In this document: positions 12,792 through 23,490 of the stretch, one piece after another | Position numbering within the stretch: position 1 is the first letter of the stretch | How the letters are laid out: each line of letters begins with the position of its first letter | From: Hesseltinella vesiculosa | Lineage: Eukaryota > Mucoromycota > Mucoromycetes > Mucorales > Cunninghamellaceae | Reading direction: 5' to 3' | Length of the DNA: 64,000 nucleotides | NCBI GenBank assembly: GCA_002104935.1 | Contig: MCGT01000005.1 | Location: forward strand, 744,001-808,000 | Notes under the pieces: model-generated | What the model was told of the DNA's origin: nothing | Seen by the model: the letters and a program-made list of their open reading frames with translations, nothing else | Database searches by the model: none | Made by a program: the position numbers and the translations under genes

Positions 12792-14409
12792 TTAAATGGA
12801 CACAGTGGGCTCGATCTTGGTGGGATCAAAACCAGGCATAGGGAAGCTGCGAGCAAACTCAACAACTTCGGTCTTGAGTTGAGCAATTTCTTCATTGCCA
12901 TCTAAAGCAGCAACGAAATCCTTCATCATCTTGGAACCGCAAGCAGTTTGGACCTTTTGGGCGATTTGAACAACACGATGCAAGTATTCACCAACCTTGA
13001 CAAAGTCTTCTTCCTTCAAGGAACGAGAAGTCAAAGCTGAGCTACCGAGACGAACACCACCGGGAGTCACTGTTAGAGAAAGGGTGAGTCATTTGTTCGT
13101 TGAGGCGAAAAGATGATTTTTTCCTTACCAGCAGATTTGTCGCCAGCAATGGAGTTCTTGTTAATGGTGATGTGGACCATGTCACAAATACGTTCGACCT
13201 TGGAGCCGGTCAAACCTTGAGGCTTCAAGTCCCACAAGACCAAGTGGTTGACAGTGGTGCCAGTGGAGAGGCGGTAGCCGTAGCCAGTCAAGGTGTCAGC
13301 CAGTTGCTTCGCATTGGCACGAACTTGTTGGGCATATTGCTTGAATTCGGGGCTACCGGCTTGCTTCAAAGCGACAGCAATGGCGGCAATGGTGTTGTTG
13401 TGGGGACCACCTTGGCACGAGGGGAAGACAGCTTGGTTAACACGGGTTTCAAGACCATCACCCTTATCACGACGGAAGAAGATCAAACCAGCGCGGGGGC
13501 CACGCAGGGTCTTGTGGGTAGTGGTGGTGACGATGTCGCAGAAGTCAAAGGGCGAAGCAGCTTCTTGACCGGCAATCAAACCAGAGATGTGGGCCATGTC
13601 ACACATCAAGTAGGCACCGTGTTGGTCAGCAACCTTGCGCATGGTGTCGTATTCCCATTCGGCAGGGTAGGCAGAGGCACCACAAATCATCAACTTGGGA
13701 CGGAACAAGGCAGCGTTTTCTTCAAGGCGCTTGTAGTCGATCAGACCGGTGGCAGGGTCGACTTGGTAGGGCATGGAGGCAAAGTAGATGGAAGAGGCAG
13801 AGATCTTCTTCTTGGCGGTTTGGTAACCATGGGTCAAGTGACCACCAGAGGGCAAATCAAGACCCATCAAGCGGTCTTGGGGTTGGATCAAGGCCGTCAA
13901 AGCAGCAAAGTTGGCGGTGCTGCCCGAGTAAGGTTGCACATTCACACCCCATTGTTCAGGGTTCAAACCAAAGGCAGCCAAAGCACGCTTTTGGCACAGA
14001 ACTTCCAATTCATCGATGTGTTCGTTACCACCATAGTAACGAGCACCGGGCAAACCTTCAGAGTACTTGTTGGTCAAGGCAGTGCCGTTGGCTTCGATCA
14101 CAGCTTGCGAAGTGAAGTTCTATTTGAAAAAAAAAGGTCAGCATCAGTGGTGCTTACATTAACCTTTCTCACACAGGTCCCCTCAATCACACCTCCAAAC
14201 ACAAACACAAAATTCCTTCGTCACATTCAAACGGTTTCCTTGTGTTTTTTTTTTTTTTTCTTGCCACGACTTACTTCAGATGCAATCAATTCCAAACCAG
14301 ACCATTGACGCAGCATTTCATTTTGCACAATGTTGTAGACTTCCTTGTCTTCTTCCTTGAGAGTGGTGTTCAGACAGGTGTTCCAGGAATCAGTAGGCTT
14401 GACAGACAT
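12792..14409 (-). CDS. SHM2: Serine hydroxymethyltransferase (probably cytosolic)
   Basis: PLP enzyme interconverting serine plus tetrahydrofolate with glycine plus 5,10-methylene-THF, the main one-carbon entry point. Minus strand, three exons: 14275-14409 (45 codons, [17 protein letters not shown]), a long central exon (about 13126-14118) and a final exon ending at 12792. Motifs: [57 protein letters not shown], and the PLP-lysine segment [15 protein letters not shown]-terminus [15 protein letters not shown] and [13 protein letters not shown] as in eukaryotic SHMT. No presequence is visible, so cytosolic (Shm2-type) is inferred; the symbol follows that inference. Confidence 0.95.
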
Positions 14410-14515
14410 GTTGTGGGTGATGAGTGTTGTGTGTTGAGGGAATAAAAAAAAGAAAAGAAAAAGAGGAGAATGGCAATGGGCGGGGGGGCTCTTTAAAACC
14501 CAGTGATCCTTGGGC

Positions 14516-14568
14516 AGCCAATCTGCTGATTGGCTTTGTCTCGCAAGGCAGATGGGCCGTCCACCAAT
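14516..14568. promoter_or_regulatory. CCAAT dyad upstream of SHMT
   Basis: A perfect inverted repeat AGCCAATC-TGCT-GATTGGCT occupies 14516-14535, giving opposed CCAAT boxes (14518-14522 and 14529-14533); a third CCAAT is at 14564-14568. This lies about 110-160 bp upstream of the SHMT start, the usual position for HAP/NF-Y sites. Binding is inferred from the pentamers. Confidence 0.55.
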
Positions 14569-14595
14569 GAATGCTCTTGGTTCTTTATACATTGT

Positions 14596-15530
14596 GATTC
14601 TCTCCAGATCTCATCTGCATCTTTCTTTTTCATCCAACCAGGAGTTTGTGACTTTTTTTAAGACAAAAACTGTCATGTCAGATCACCGTGTACTTCAATC
14701 GATAGTTAATTTTTTTTTTTTGGGTATCGCTCTTTGCTTCTCGCTTTATTCCCCCACTAAATCTCTTCGTTGACGATTGAGCAAAGGTGTCTGTCACACT
14801 GTTAAAGCAAGTCAATACTTGGGTTGAGGTTCCGCGTCGTCCTCTGCTTCAGTTCACTCCGAGGATCACATTTAAAGTTTAAAAAGCAAAGGTGCAGAAA
14901 AGCCATTGTCATTCCAGTCACAAAATTTTTTCTTCTCATTCATTTCTTCGATATCTCTTCATTAAAAAAGCAGCGTGCATTCTTGTACATGCATCCATAT
15001 GTATTTGATTTAGATTTAGCACATCTCATCAAATGGCAGCCAAATGAGATTTCGCGTTTGCGGCGAAAGAACCAGGTTATGAAAGCCCTGGTCAAAAAAA
15101 AAAAAGTCAACAAGGGTCCTGATTGGTGTGGCTGACACCCAAAAAAATGTCGATCCCCCACATTGCTGACAGCCCTTGAACCAAGACTTAAAGCGTAAAT
15201 CCGTCCAATTTGGGTTTCTTTCTATTTTATGGGAGAAGATACTGACTTGATCGTGGTTTGACATCGCTTCAAGGTCATAATGTTTGGCACCATCGACGAT
15301 AACAGCTGAAAGGATATCAAAGAGATAAAAAAAAGACTGTCGAGACTTCCTCTTTGTTTCTCGACGCACGAGACTTCACAGACTTCCTGGACCCTTTTGT
15401 TGTCTCCGCCTTATCGTTTGAATCACCCGGACCGCCGGCCCAAAGCTGCTTCCCAGAAATCCTTGCAAACCCTATCTGACGTCAGATCTTGAACAACTCA
15501 TATAATGTCACTGTCATACTTCTTGCTTAT
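14596..15530. other. Gene-poor tract upstream of SHMT
   Basis: No reading frame with homology or convincing start. Contains scattered A/T tracts and a 14-bp perfect palindrome ATCTGACGTCAGAT at 15474-15487 centred on a CRE octamer. Confidence 0.4.
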
Positions 15531-15531
15531 G

Positions 15532-15662
15532 TTGGCTACTACACCAATTAGAGGGCAGCTCCCTTGACCTTTGACGCAAGTCGATCTGGCAAGGCGTGCA
15601 GTTTCAACCGAGAAAGAATCGTCGTCGGAGTTTAGCTCGCCCTAACTTGTAGTAGCCAAGCT
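15532..15662. repeat. Possible small MITE-like unit with 12-bp inverted ends
   Basis: TTGGCTACTACA at about 15532-15543 is matched in inverse orientation by TGTAGTAGCCAA at about 15650-15661. The same core recurs as a closed 16-bp palindrome GCTACTACGTAGTAGC at about 16191-16206. No target-site duplication was recognised, so this may be chance. Confidence 0.25.
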
Positions 15663-15799
15663 GGTGGACGATCTTGAGTTTGCATATCCCATGCTGTACT
15701 CCAAATTATTCTGCAGGGTTGTGATTTTAACCAAGTTTATCTATTCATCAAGTGCTTCTTCCATGCGGAATTTGGCGTCATTGGATGAGGTTAGATTTT

Positions 15800-16030
15800 C
15801 GACGTCTTTTTTTTTTTTTTTTTTTTTTGCCAAATCGCCTGGGGCTTTCTTGAGAAAAATCGTCGTTTTTTTAGCTGGAGAATCTGAACTGCCCAAAATT
15901 GAACTGATGCCTAGCTGGCTGAGCAGCCACAGCGAATTGACCTGATTTTTCTATTATCATCATCATTTATGCTTTACTCCAGCTGCACAAAACATTACAT
16001 CGATCCACCCGTTCAAAAAGGCTCTGTACA
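15800..16030 (+). repeat. Dispersed repeat family, copy A
   Basis: Begins in a T22 tract and contains, in order, TTTTTTTAGCTGGAGAATC, GCTGGCTGAGCAGCCAC, ATTGACCTGATTTTTC, CATCATCATTTATGC and TTACATCGATCCA. The same ordered blocks occur at 56.27-56.49 kb (same strand) and, inverted, at 37.34-37.9 and 56.74-57.2 kb. No coding capacity is seen; it is likely an old non-autonomous mobile element. Confidence 0.6.
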
Positions 16031-16382
16031 AATTTAGTGAAGACCAAAAAATGGTGTTAAGGAAAAGAAAACCAGAAAAGGAGGTTGCTATGACAACCAA
16101 CGAATATCCAATTTGGAAGGTGAGCTGGAAGCATGGTGCAAACACAGAGGACCATGGAAAATAAAAACTGAAACATCCCTCCCAAAAAAAGCTACTACGT
16201 AGTAGCAGCACATAAAGCACAGCCAAAAACGAAAAGGGGGTGCCAATGCGCATTACCTTGTGAACAGCGATCCCTGGGTGGCGAAGAACAAAGTAATGCA
16301 GTTGATAAGCTTAACAATGTAATGCGCTAGATGCAGGTGGGATTAACAATAAAAATCTGCTCAAAGCCTCGAGCAGGATCCT

Positions 16383-16828
16383 CAGGACACGCGTGAAAAA
16401 AACAAAGTCCAAAAAAATAATTTACGGGGACAGACAACACGGACATCCCGGGTGCGAAAAAACCCCATATTTAGACATAGCAAGAAAAGTGTCAGCTTTA
16501 AATAAATACTTGCCTTCAAAGGGAATGAAAATAATTGTGAGCGATATATTTTTCTTTATATGGGTGGTGGATTTTTTGAAAAAATACGTGCCTTAAAAGG
16601 GTCAATTGCCTAGAAAAGGCACGTATTTTTTCAAAAAATCCACCACCCATATAAAGAAAAATATATCGCTCACAATTATTTTCATTCCCTTTGAAGGCAA
16701 GTATTTATTTAAAGCTGACACTTTTCTTGCTATGTCTAAATATGGGTTTTTTTTTCGAACCCGGGATGACTTGGTTATCGTCCCCGCAATTGCTTATTCA
16801 GACTTTGACGCTTTTCACGCGTGTCCTG
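16383..16828. repeat. 446-bp long inverted repeat (hairpin)
   Basis: The two halves are reverse complements about a centre near 16605. The inner about 190 bp of each arm is nearly identical (for example GTGGTGGATTTTTTGAAAAA against TTTTTCAAAAAATCCACCAC), with a loop of about 20 bp (aaaagggtcaattgcctaga). The outer about 65 bp are diverged, but the ends match again (CAGGACACGCGTGAAAA against TTTTCACGCGTGTCCTG). Each arm contains an open frame (for example PFEGKYLFKADTFLAMSKYG on the right arm), suggesting that a fragment of coding sequence was duplicated in inverse orientation. A transcript would form a long double-stranded RNA. Confidence 0.9.
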
Positions 16829-17745
16829 GAGACCAATTTTTTTTTTTCGAGATGAGCGTACTCTGCCCTTAAAACAACATCCCCAAGCTTAATCCAAGTG
16901 AACTAGAGCAGTTTTTTTTATGTACATCATTTTTCCCTTAAGATTTTTTCTAGGTGAGTATTTGCGCCTCTAATTTTTTTTTCGAAATCTTCTGTACCTT
17001 TGTATACCGTTGCCATGTTTTTTTTTTGTTACACGCAGGTAGTTGACTAGATGATACAGGCGCTAAAATCGTCACCGCCAGTTCGCAAAGCCACGCGTCC
17101 TGGCTCGATCGAGTAAAATGGTTTCGAGCAACTCCTTTTCCCAAATGAATGCACTCTATTCTTGAAGTAAAACAGTGCGACCCGCTTAATCAAAAGTGAT
17201 TTTGAGTAACTTTTTGTGCGTGTGTGTGTGTGTGTGTGGGGGGGGGAGGTGGCGCTTATGCCTTTCATGTTTTTTTGGGAGAGAATTTGCACCGCCCTTT
17301 TTTTTCGAAATTCTCTGGTTGTATGCCACTGCGTGCAGCTATTAGTGTGCATGAGGAATGAACGTAGTTCGTCATGTGGCTCCTGCGGTACTTGCTGCAT
17401 CTGTTCTGTCAGCCTGAAAAGGCGGTTCGATGTTTGGCATCAGCTCAGTTTTAAGTTAATGTTGGAGAAGAGTGATAAAAGTGCCTCCCATGCCCCATTA
17501 GATGGGCTAAATAAATGTTAAAGAGAGTGGAAGCCGACAGCACCTGTATCTTTTCTGGGTCTCTAGCAGCAGCAAAAAGAAATCGCTAGAAGGATGGGAC
17601 ATCTCCGAGAGCCCAGACTAGCTCTGGACCTCAATCTCAATGCCATCGAATAAACAAATGATTTTATTGATATGCACACGTCCGAAAAAAGGTCATGAGA
17701 AGAGTTAATTTGTTCTTCCTATTCCAAAGGGGATTGGGTGGGAAT
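16829..17745. other. Repeat-rich gap downstream of the hairpin
   Basis: Contains two diverged copies of a short unit (about 16950-17015 and 17278-17340: GAGwATTTGCrCC, T-tract, CGAAAT, CTG), a GT microsatellite running into G9 at 17216-17247, and the SulP 3' flank with AATAAA at 17650. No believable gene: the open frames here lack homology and cross the simple repeats. Confidence 0.5.
17216..17247 (+). repeat. (GT)n microsatellite followed by G-tract
   Basis: tgcgtgtgtgtgtgtgtgtg followed by nine G. Simple sequence, likely length-polymorphic. Confidence 0.9.
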
Positions 17746-20173
17746 CTATAGATGAATGACCAGATCCTGTTCAATGGCGTCTATGGCATCAGATACTTTG
17801 CCAAAAAGATGGTCCTTGCCAATCATGCTCATTAATCCTGATTTTTCAAAGGTTGCTTGAGGTCGTGGACGTAGACGTACAAAAAAAACGCTGACTTGGC
17901 GTGCATGGTAGGCTTGGACGATGTCTTTGAGTATATGGACCGCGCTTGACGAGAAAAAGTAAAAAGTAAGTGGCTGCCCCTGAACAGCAACTCCTTGCCC
18001 CTGAATTTTTTTGATTCCAACTCCTTGTTCTCCTTTCTTGATAATTACCTGGCATCGATGTAGGGCATGCTGCCAATATCAAAAATAACATATGACGTGT
18101 CACGCAGTCGGGGCTCTTCCGAAGGATGAATGGACATGTCTCCAAACATTTCTAATCGTCGAAGGCGATCCTTCAATTGTCCTAGTTACCAGTTAAAGGT
18201 CAGGCTCATTTCAACTTTGAACCAAAGAGCTACGCCTTACCTGTGTTGGCAAAGAACAGTGGTTCTTCGATCCGAATGATTAGAACGTCTTCCAAATGTT
18301 CGACAGCATGAGGATCGTCTTGTATGGGTTTGAATTTGTTGTGCGTGCCTTTGACACGTCCCTAGGAAAGACTCAAGATGAGTTTGGCCGCTCTGACTTT
18401 TTTTAATCCAAACCTCTTAGATTTACCATGATTGAGATACGCGGATAGCTTGTTTCTTTGATTGTCAAGAGCAAAGACAGAGTCACGGCCAACAAGGTGC
18501 CAAATTCCAATGAGATGACCATGGTGGCGATAAAAGTGATAAGCAGCAGGCCCAGGTCGCGCCAGGCGCCGATTTGGAAGATAAAATGGAGGTCCTCGGG
18601 CAATTCAGACAATAGCGAGCACACGGCTACAAAGATGATTGAGGAAAGCACAGTCTTGGGAAGATAAAAGAAATATGGCAGCAAAAAGACGATTGCCATC
18701 AAAGCAACCAACCCAGCAATGATTCCGGCATTCTGAGTTTTTGCCCCAGCACGGTCACTGACTTTACTACGAGCCACCTAGGACAAGGGAAGCGATGAGG
18801 TGATCAAACTCAGTGAATGTTTTTTTTTGGAGCTTACGGATCCAAAGGCAGGAATACCTTGGAACAACCCACTAAACATGTTAGCCATACCCAGGGCAAC
18901 GAGTTCGCGGTTGGCACTGATGGAGTAGTTGTGACGAGTGGCATAGGTTTTCCCAATAACGATGGATTCCACGAAACCAACGATGGCGATCATGGCAGCC
19001 ATGATGAGCATGTCCTTCATATGCTTGCTTGGAGGAAAGGCCGGGATGTTAGGCATGGGGATACCACGACTTTGGATATGACCGAGAATCTCCAGTCCTT
19101 GCAGATCCCACCGGAAGATCCAGGTCAGTAAAATGGCGGCAACAACCATGACCAGGACTTCGGGTAGAAGTTGAAACCACCGTTTGTTTTGGCAGAAGTT
19201 GGATTTAATGGTGCGGAAGGCTAATAGATAAGCAATGCAGGTGAAAGAGACGCAGGCAGATAAATGATGGGCGTCACCGATGTGACCAGCAAGAAAGACG
19301 AGACGATCAAGCGTTGTGGAGGTTTCAGACAAACCAGACTCTTCGGCCAGTTTTGCAAGTCCCAACAATAAGATACTTTGCTGCACCATGACGACCAGGG
19401 CAACCCCTGTAATAAACCCTCGCAACAATGCGCGGCTCATCAGGCTATCGAGAAAGCCCAAGCGGAAGATGCCGAGCATAAACGTAAACAGACCAACGAA
19501 AAACGTCAGCAGACAGGCCCAGGCTACGGGATCCACGTCCGAATCTTTCATGTGCTGCTGCTGTGCAATGGAGGAGCCTACAAGCAAGGCTAATGGTGCT
19601 TCTGGACCGACAGACATTTGTCTAAAATAGACGGTAGCTCCCTGTCAGTATCATGTTCCATTCTTTTTTTTTTTTTTTTTTTTGGTCACCTTGCCTTGAA
19701 GTACCAAAAATACCATAGGTGATTGCTGGAAAGGCAATGCCATAAAGACCATGGATAGCATCCAATTTACACAAAGCAGTGGCATAAGACAACCCCGAGG
19801 GAATCAGCAAGCAAGATAAGGTCAGGCCAGAGAAAAGGTCATAGATAAACGAGGAAAACGTGTACAGAGGCAGCCATTGGGTAATGGGGAGATAATAACG
19901 ACATCGCAGCTTGAACATGACCCAGCTTGATTTTGGTAATTGGCTATGGTTAGGTTGTACAGGTGGCACTAGTCAGAAAATGATATCGATTAGGGTTTCC
20001 CCTGGTTTGTATGGCGGTGGCTCCTACGTCATTTTTATTTTCTGTAGCTTACAAGGTGACATCATGGCGTAATAGCGGTCCATCGTTTCATTGACTGACA
20101 ATAAAGGTCTAGTTTCAATGGCGATATGTGGATGAGCCATGTCCTCTTGATCGTCGTCATCGTCAAACGTCAT
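17746..20173 (-). CDS. SulP/SLC26 anion transporter with STAS domain
   Basis: Membrane transporter of the sulfate permease family. Minus strand, about seven exons. Exon 1 (from ATG 20171-20173) encodes an acidic start, MTFDDDDDQEDMAH; exon 2 has the SulP signature region (PITQWLPLY, DLFSGLTLSCLLIPSGLSYA, GLYGIAFPAITYGIFGTS). Then SVGPEAPLALLVGS, a series of hydrophobic helices, SANRELVALGMANMFSGLFQ, and a core end with YLPKTVLSSIIFVAVCSL. The C-terminal exons encode a STAS domain (DTSYVIFDIGSMPYIDA, SSAVHILKDIVQAYHAR, QVSVFFVRLRP) ending DLVIHL. An acceptor-like TTTTTTTAATAG precedes the chosen start, so an upstream exon or 5' UTR intron is possible. Substrate (sulfate, molybdate, bicarbonate) is not resolvable from sequence. 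Confidence 0.92.
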
Positions 20174-21120
20174 GGAGCGTGTGCCTATTTTTTTTTTTTT
20201 GAAAAAAAATAAACGTGAATGGATGCAACTTATGAACAAGGCTTTATAATCGCCTCACTAAAAGAAGCATTTACTACTATTGTTAGAAGCTATAAAATCA
20301 TCATGGTATGTCATTGTGCAATGGAAAAGGGATGGAAAGAAGAAGCGAGCAAAAAAAAAAATATTTCATGCAAAAGAAGGCGGCCAAAATCAAAGTCCGA
20401 CATCGGCACTTCTTTGTCTCTTCGCCCCCTTCCACTCTTTGTTTGTTTACTCCTTTTTTTTGCCTTTACCATCTTGTCAGCCTAAATCCCCTCATCCCCC
20501 CTTCTCTTCAATCGCTTGTGCAAACGCTGACCCTCAAATGTACATCATCATGATAAACACCCTCATGATGAACTACCTTTGCCCTGAGAAGGGGTGGTGT
20601 TTTGGACAAAAAAATACCAAGCACCTTTTATTTTTTTGAATGATTGATCATGATCGGTAAAGAATACAGAAAGAAATAACGGGATAACAAAGAGAAAGAA
20701 AAGACGCTAACCTTGTTTTCCTATTTTTGTGTAGTTTTATAGCCACTCCTTAAATCCGTGTAGTGGGTGTCAATTGTGGTTGAAAAGGGAAGATGTGTGC
20801 AGCTCTCTCTCCTTTTTTTTTTTTTTTTGAAAAAAAAATTAGCCTTTTGAACGTCTCTCTTCTCTCTTTCTTCTACTTGCTTACTCTTTTATTTGACCTT
20901 TTTTTTTATATTTTATTTAACTGCTGGTTTGACGCTATTACCTCCCTCATTTTTTATAATAGCGCATCCCCACTGTAGATCCTGCACCCCCCTTTCCATT
21001 CCTTCGTTGATCGCCATTATCTTCTGTCTCTTACTCTGGGTAGTTTTTGCTGCCAGCTACATCCTCAGTCTCTTTCTCCTTCCCACTTGGCATTGCCTGC
21101 AACTGATTGGTCGTTTTATC
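20174..21120. other. Intergenic, SulP / F-box divergent region
   Basis: 947 bp between divergent starts. Contains an A/T hairpin (T17 then GAA9, about 20812-20839) and a long C/T-rich leader before the F-box start. A hydrophobic frame (about 20893-21117) runs in frame into the F-box ORF but lacks an upstream ATG, so it is treated as leader. Confidence 0.45.
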
Positions 21121-22903
21121 ATGGATGATATTTTTTCGTTGGACGACATTTCTCCACCCTCCACTCCTCCCAGCACAAGCACAAGTAACCGAGGTCATGC
21201 TCGGTCCAAATCACAGCAACGTTGGGATGCACTGATCGATTTTATACCCAGTCCTTCCACCACAACCTCTCTTACCACCTCCACCCACAGCGTTGTGAAA
21301 AAGTACAGTCACCATCATCACTTGATGCATCATTTACGCACATCTTTTGGCTTGCTCAGCTCCTCGCAGAAACAAGATTTTTTGACCGAGCTCATCAATG
21401 CCTGTGACCACTCCATGCTTACGATGATTCATTGCCTCGTCGGCCCGAAGCTCAAGGTGGATTATTTTCGACGTCTGCCCTTGGAACTATCCCTGCATAT
21501 CCTGTCCTTTATTGATGACCCATATACCTTGTTCCAGTGCTCCCGTGTGTCGTTTGTCTGGCGCTCCATCCTCATGGATGAATCCCTTTGGAAGCGGCTA
21601 TGCCTTACTTACCAATATGATCAAAAGCCATCTTCGCTCCCTCCCGCCCAGTTCTATTCTCCTGATCTCTCCAGCCTGCTGCCTCCTTCCTATCAGTCGC
21701 ATTTCCGTCGCTGTTACCAAATCGATCGTGCCTGGGTCCTCGGCAAAGCTCACCTTACCACCTGTCCCAACGACATTGGCAATGCCCTCGTCACAAGTCT
21801 ACAAATGGATGAAGAGTTCATCGTGGTTGGATGCGACAATAACCATATCGAAGTGTTTGATGCAACCTCCGGTGCCCATCTCCGTACTCTGCGTGGCCAT
21901 AGTGGTGGTGTTTGGGCTCTTCAATTCATCAAAACCAAATCCCAATGCCTTTTAGTGTCAGGTGGTTGTGATAGGTAATAAGAAATGGCAGACTGCCTTT
22001 CTCCTTGGACGTTGGGGAGAAAAAGACAAAGAGAAAAAAAGGAGACCGTCTTTCTAGTCGCCAAAAACTTCATCTTTTTTATTTTCTGCCCCTTCTTTTT
22101 TTAGAGATGCTAGGGTTTGGGACTTGCGTTCCGGAAAGCTGCTTCATGTCCTCCAGGGTCACACCTCCACCATTCGATGTTTAAAGCTCAAGGATGAAAC
22201 AACGGCGGTGACAGGGTCAAGAGATGCTACCTTGCGCATTTGGGACCTCTCTACTGGACGGCTGAACCGTGTTTGTATTGGCCATCAATCCAGTGTGCGC
22301 TGCTTGGACATTCGAGGTGATGTGGTTGTCTCGGGGTCTTATGATGGCACCGCCCGTTTATGGCAGATTTCCACAGGGGAATGCTTGCTGACGTGCCTAG
22401 GTCAACAATCCCAGATTTATGCCGTTGTCTTGGACGACCATCGTATCATCACAGCATCCCTGGATTCGACTATCAAAGTGTGGTCTATTGATCAAGGTGG
22501 TACTTGCCTTGCGACGCTACACGGTCATACCATGCTCGTTGGCCACCTACAACTGGTTGGCGAAACTTTGATCAGCGGGGGTTCCGATGGCTGCTTGAGG
22601 TTTTGGGACCTGAACCGTTACGAATGCAAAAATCGCATCTCTGCTCACGACAGCTCCGTCACTTGTCTCCAAGTCGATGGTCACCATGTTCTCAGTGGCG
22701 GGAGTGACGGCACTGTGAAACTTTGGGACTTGCAATCCGGCCAGCTGGTTCGCTCTTTTACCCAATCCGGTCGCACTGTTTGGAAAGTCGAATGCTTACC
22801 GACCAAGGCTGTTGTCGTCATCCAGCGTCGATCTCATTTAGATCGTGATGGGCCTTTCCAAACCGCCATCGAACTCCATGATTTTGCCCCCTCGTCGTCC
22901 TAA
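21121..22903 (+). CDS. F-box/WD40 protein (Cdc4/FBXW7-like)
   Basis: Substrate receptor of an SCF ubiquitin ligase. Two exons joined inside a WD repeat (VSGGCD-R/DARVWDLRSG), intron about 21975-22105. The start at 21121 gives MDDIFSLDDISPPSTPP; a Ser/Thr-rich N-terminus follows. F-box at about residues 120-160: FRRLPLELSLHILSFIDDPY, SRVSFVWRSILMDESLWKRL. Then about seven WD40 units ending in Trp-Asp or close variants (VWDLRSG, IWDLSTG, LWQISTG, VWSIDQG, FWDLNRY, LWDLQSG). The layout matches Cdc4/Pop1/FBXW7, whose targets are phosphodegrons; met30-type is an alternative. The C-terminus is short after the last blade (IELHDFAPSSS). Confidence 0.92.
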
Positions 22904-23490
22904 GCCAGCCTTTTCCCCCGCTCCTTGCACAGTGTACTGTGTGTCTCCTGCTTATTCTCCTTCCTCTCTTTTTTTCTGGATGTACAAAAAAATGTGATTC
23001 CTGTCCATATCAGAGCCACCTCGTTTCTTAGCATTCATCCTTTTGTCTCTCTCTATCCCATCTTGTAAACATAGAATTCAATGCTTCTTCTACTTTTTCT
23101 CTTTCTCTCGTTTTCATGTGTTGCTGCGTGCGATTTTTTCTAGGTCACATGCAATAATAATACTAATAAATCTTTTGATTGCCCACCAAATAAACAACTT
23201 TTTGCTGGGGGATAAGCTGTGACAAAAAAAAAAAATCATTGTGACACCATGGATTGTTATGAGAAAAAAATAATCTTTGCGTATCCGCCAGCTTTGTAAT
23301 GGCATTCCCTTGTGCAATGGTAGCCCTTTAATTGTCAAAAATTAAGCTTTTATATTCATTTGATTAACTCTTTCAACCCTCCCTCTTCCCTCCTTTTCTC
23401 TTCTTACTTTTTTCATATTACTTTGTACTGATAGCTGTTTGCACTCGCTTGATTCCCAGATACCCTCGTAAAAAAAAAAGCAAATCAATT
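22904..23490. other. Intergenic, F-box 3' end to zinc-finger gene
   Basis: 587 bp, T/C-rich, with AATAAA-like signals near 23165 and 23188. It holds the F-box 3' UTR and zinc-finger promoter. No gene seen. Confidence 0.5.

Noticed and set aside
13100..14308. 402-codon plus-strand frame
   Set aside because: It is the antisense shadow of the SHMT central exon.
15016..15369. Minus-strand frame of 117 codons
   Set aside because: Crosses A/T homopolymers and has no domain; chance ORF.
15395..15460. tRNA-like B-box GTTTGAATC near 15418
   Set aside because: No A-box, acceptor stem or cloverleaf could be folded around it.
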